DNA of 64,000 nucleotides from Lachnospiraceae bacterium UBA4631 (GTDB taxonomy: Bacteria; Bacillota; Clostridia; Lachnospirales; Lachnospiraceae), in the NCBI GenBank assembly GCA_002406015.1, contig DHMX01000004.1, forward strand, positions 60,269 through 124,268, read 5' to 3'. A model generated the notes under the pieces. That model had not been told where the DNA came from. It made no database searches and was given only the letters and a program-made list of their open reading frames with translations. This document shows positions 63,750 to 64,000 of this stretch, one piece after another. The translations under genes and the position numbers were made by a program. Position 1 is the first letter of the stretch. Each line of letters opens with the position of its first letter.

Positions 63750-63776
63750 CCTATCATACCATTTGACCAATCCCCT
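63706..63776 (-). tRNA. tRNA-Trp (anticodon CCA)
   Basis: 71 bases on the minus strand. Acceptor AGGGGAT pairs with ATCCCCT, with G as discriminator; CCA is not encoded. D-stem GTC/GAT; anticodon stem GGGGT/ACCTT with loop CTCCAAA, giving anticodon CCA; four-base variable loop; T-stem GGGAG/CTCTC with loop TTCGATT. The G73 discriminator and CCA anticodon are tryptophan identity elements. Its 3' half is duplicated at 61857-61905. Confidence 0.92.
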
Positions 63777-63798
63777 ATAAAGGTACTATAACACAAAA

Positions 63799-63816
63799 AG
63801 CGAGTATTGTCTCGCT
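63799..63816 (-). terminator. Small terminator upstream of tRNA-Trp
   Basis: AGCGAG-N6-CTCGCT followed on the minus strand by TTTTTGTG. It lies 22 bases before the tRNA 5' end and would stop a transcript entering from the right. Confidence 0.55.
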
Positions 63817-63914
63817 ATTTATGCAATTTTCCTGCACCTTCAAAACATCATACAAAAAGTTTTCTTTTTCTTTCTAATTCAAACCTCTAACCAATTCCGG
63901 TCATTTCGTCTCCG

Positions 63915-64000
63915 CTACGCTCTCGCTTTATTTCGCTTTATTTCGCTTTCGCTTCGCTTCAACTCCATTCCCGTTTCTCCTTCTCTGGTCAAGCCCTCGA
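63915..64000 (-). CDS. Possible C-terminal end of a gene cut by the window edge
   Basis: From the right edge an open frame of 27 codons runs to a TAG at 63917-63915, coding for a highly charged end with repeated KRSESE/KRNKAR-like residues. The DNA is a GCGAAA-type simple repeat, so this may equally be repetitive non-coding sequence. Too short to judge. Confidence 0.25.
   Translation of the reverse strand, partial: EGLTREGETGMELKRSESEIKRNKARA

Overview
The window looks like a chromosomal segment of a low-to-moderate GC Gram-positive anaerobe of the Clostridia, most likely a gut Lachnospiraceae. The evidence is a FabK-type enoyl-ACP reductase, a Firmicutes-type (class II) GalT, a CIRCE element in front of htpG, a yybP-ykoY riboswitch, clostripain-like and CspB-like proteases, SBP/LytS/YesN sensing, and GGAGG ribosome binding sites. 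I cannot name the genus from sequence alone.

Layout. 1-1898: end of a DUF4190-like membrane protein gene and a c-di-GMP phosphodiesterase with a dead GGDEF domain. 1899-11580 (minus strand): serS, then a fatty acid synthesis locus read acpP-accD-accA-fabK-fabD-fabG-fabF-fabZ-marR(fabT-like)-fabH. accB and accC are missing from it. 11961-16415 (plus): a divergent acyl-CoA synthetase, a second KAS II and a MATE transporter, followed by a convergent second MATE. Similar palindromes lie at the acpP/acyl-CoA synthetase divergent promoters and before fabH, which points to one regulator for both sides. 17941-20598: a PMCA-type P-ATPase behind a yybP-ykoY Mn2+ riboswitch. 20862-26980: formate/nitrite channel, cytosolic subtilase, HtrA, a small unknown protein, and an ABC importer lacking its binding protein.

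27026-32636: moxR-DUF58-transglutaminase-M18 aminopeptidase operon. 32757-36599: an unknown protein and a MacB-like ABC exporter. 36793-38956: htpG with a eukaryote-like charged linker, under CIRCE control. 38991-47774: unknown membrane protein, YkgJ-like cysteine cluster protein, TPR-DUF4037-DUF4125 fusion, orphan LytTR regulator, C11 lipoprotein protease, and an O-methyltransferase-like protein with a palindromic operator.

48015-61523 (minus) is a galactose module. A YesN-type regulator, a LytS-type kinase and a membrane-anchored sugar-binding protein (sensing) precede mglB-mglA-mglC (uptake), a 62-residue membrane protein and an aldo-keto reductase. galK-galE-galT (Leloir pathway) follow after a terminator.

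61806-63776: a tRNA-Trp gene whose 3' half and terminator are duplicated about 1.85 kb away. The repeats flank a single AlbA_2/Schlafen-type ATP-binding protein, so this looks like a minimal integrated element or the relic of one. No CRISPR array, transposase, integrase or rRNA is visible.
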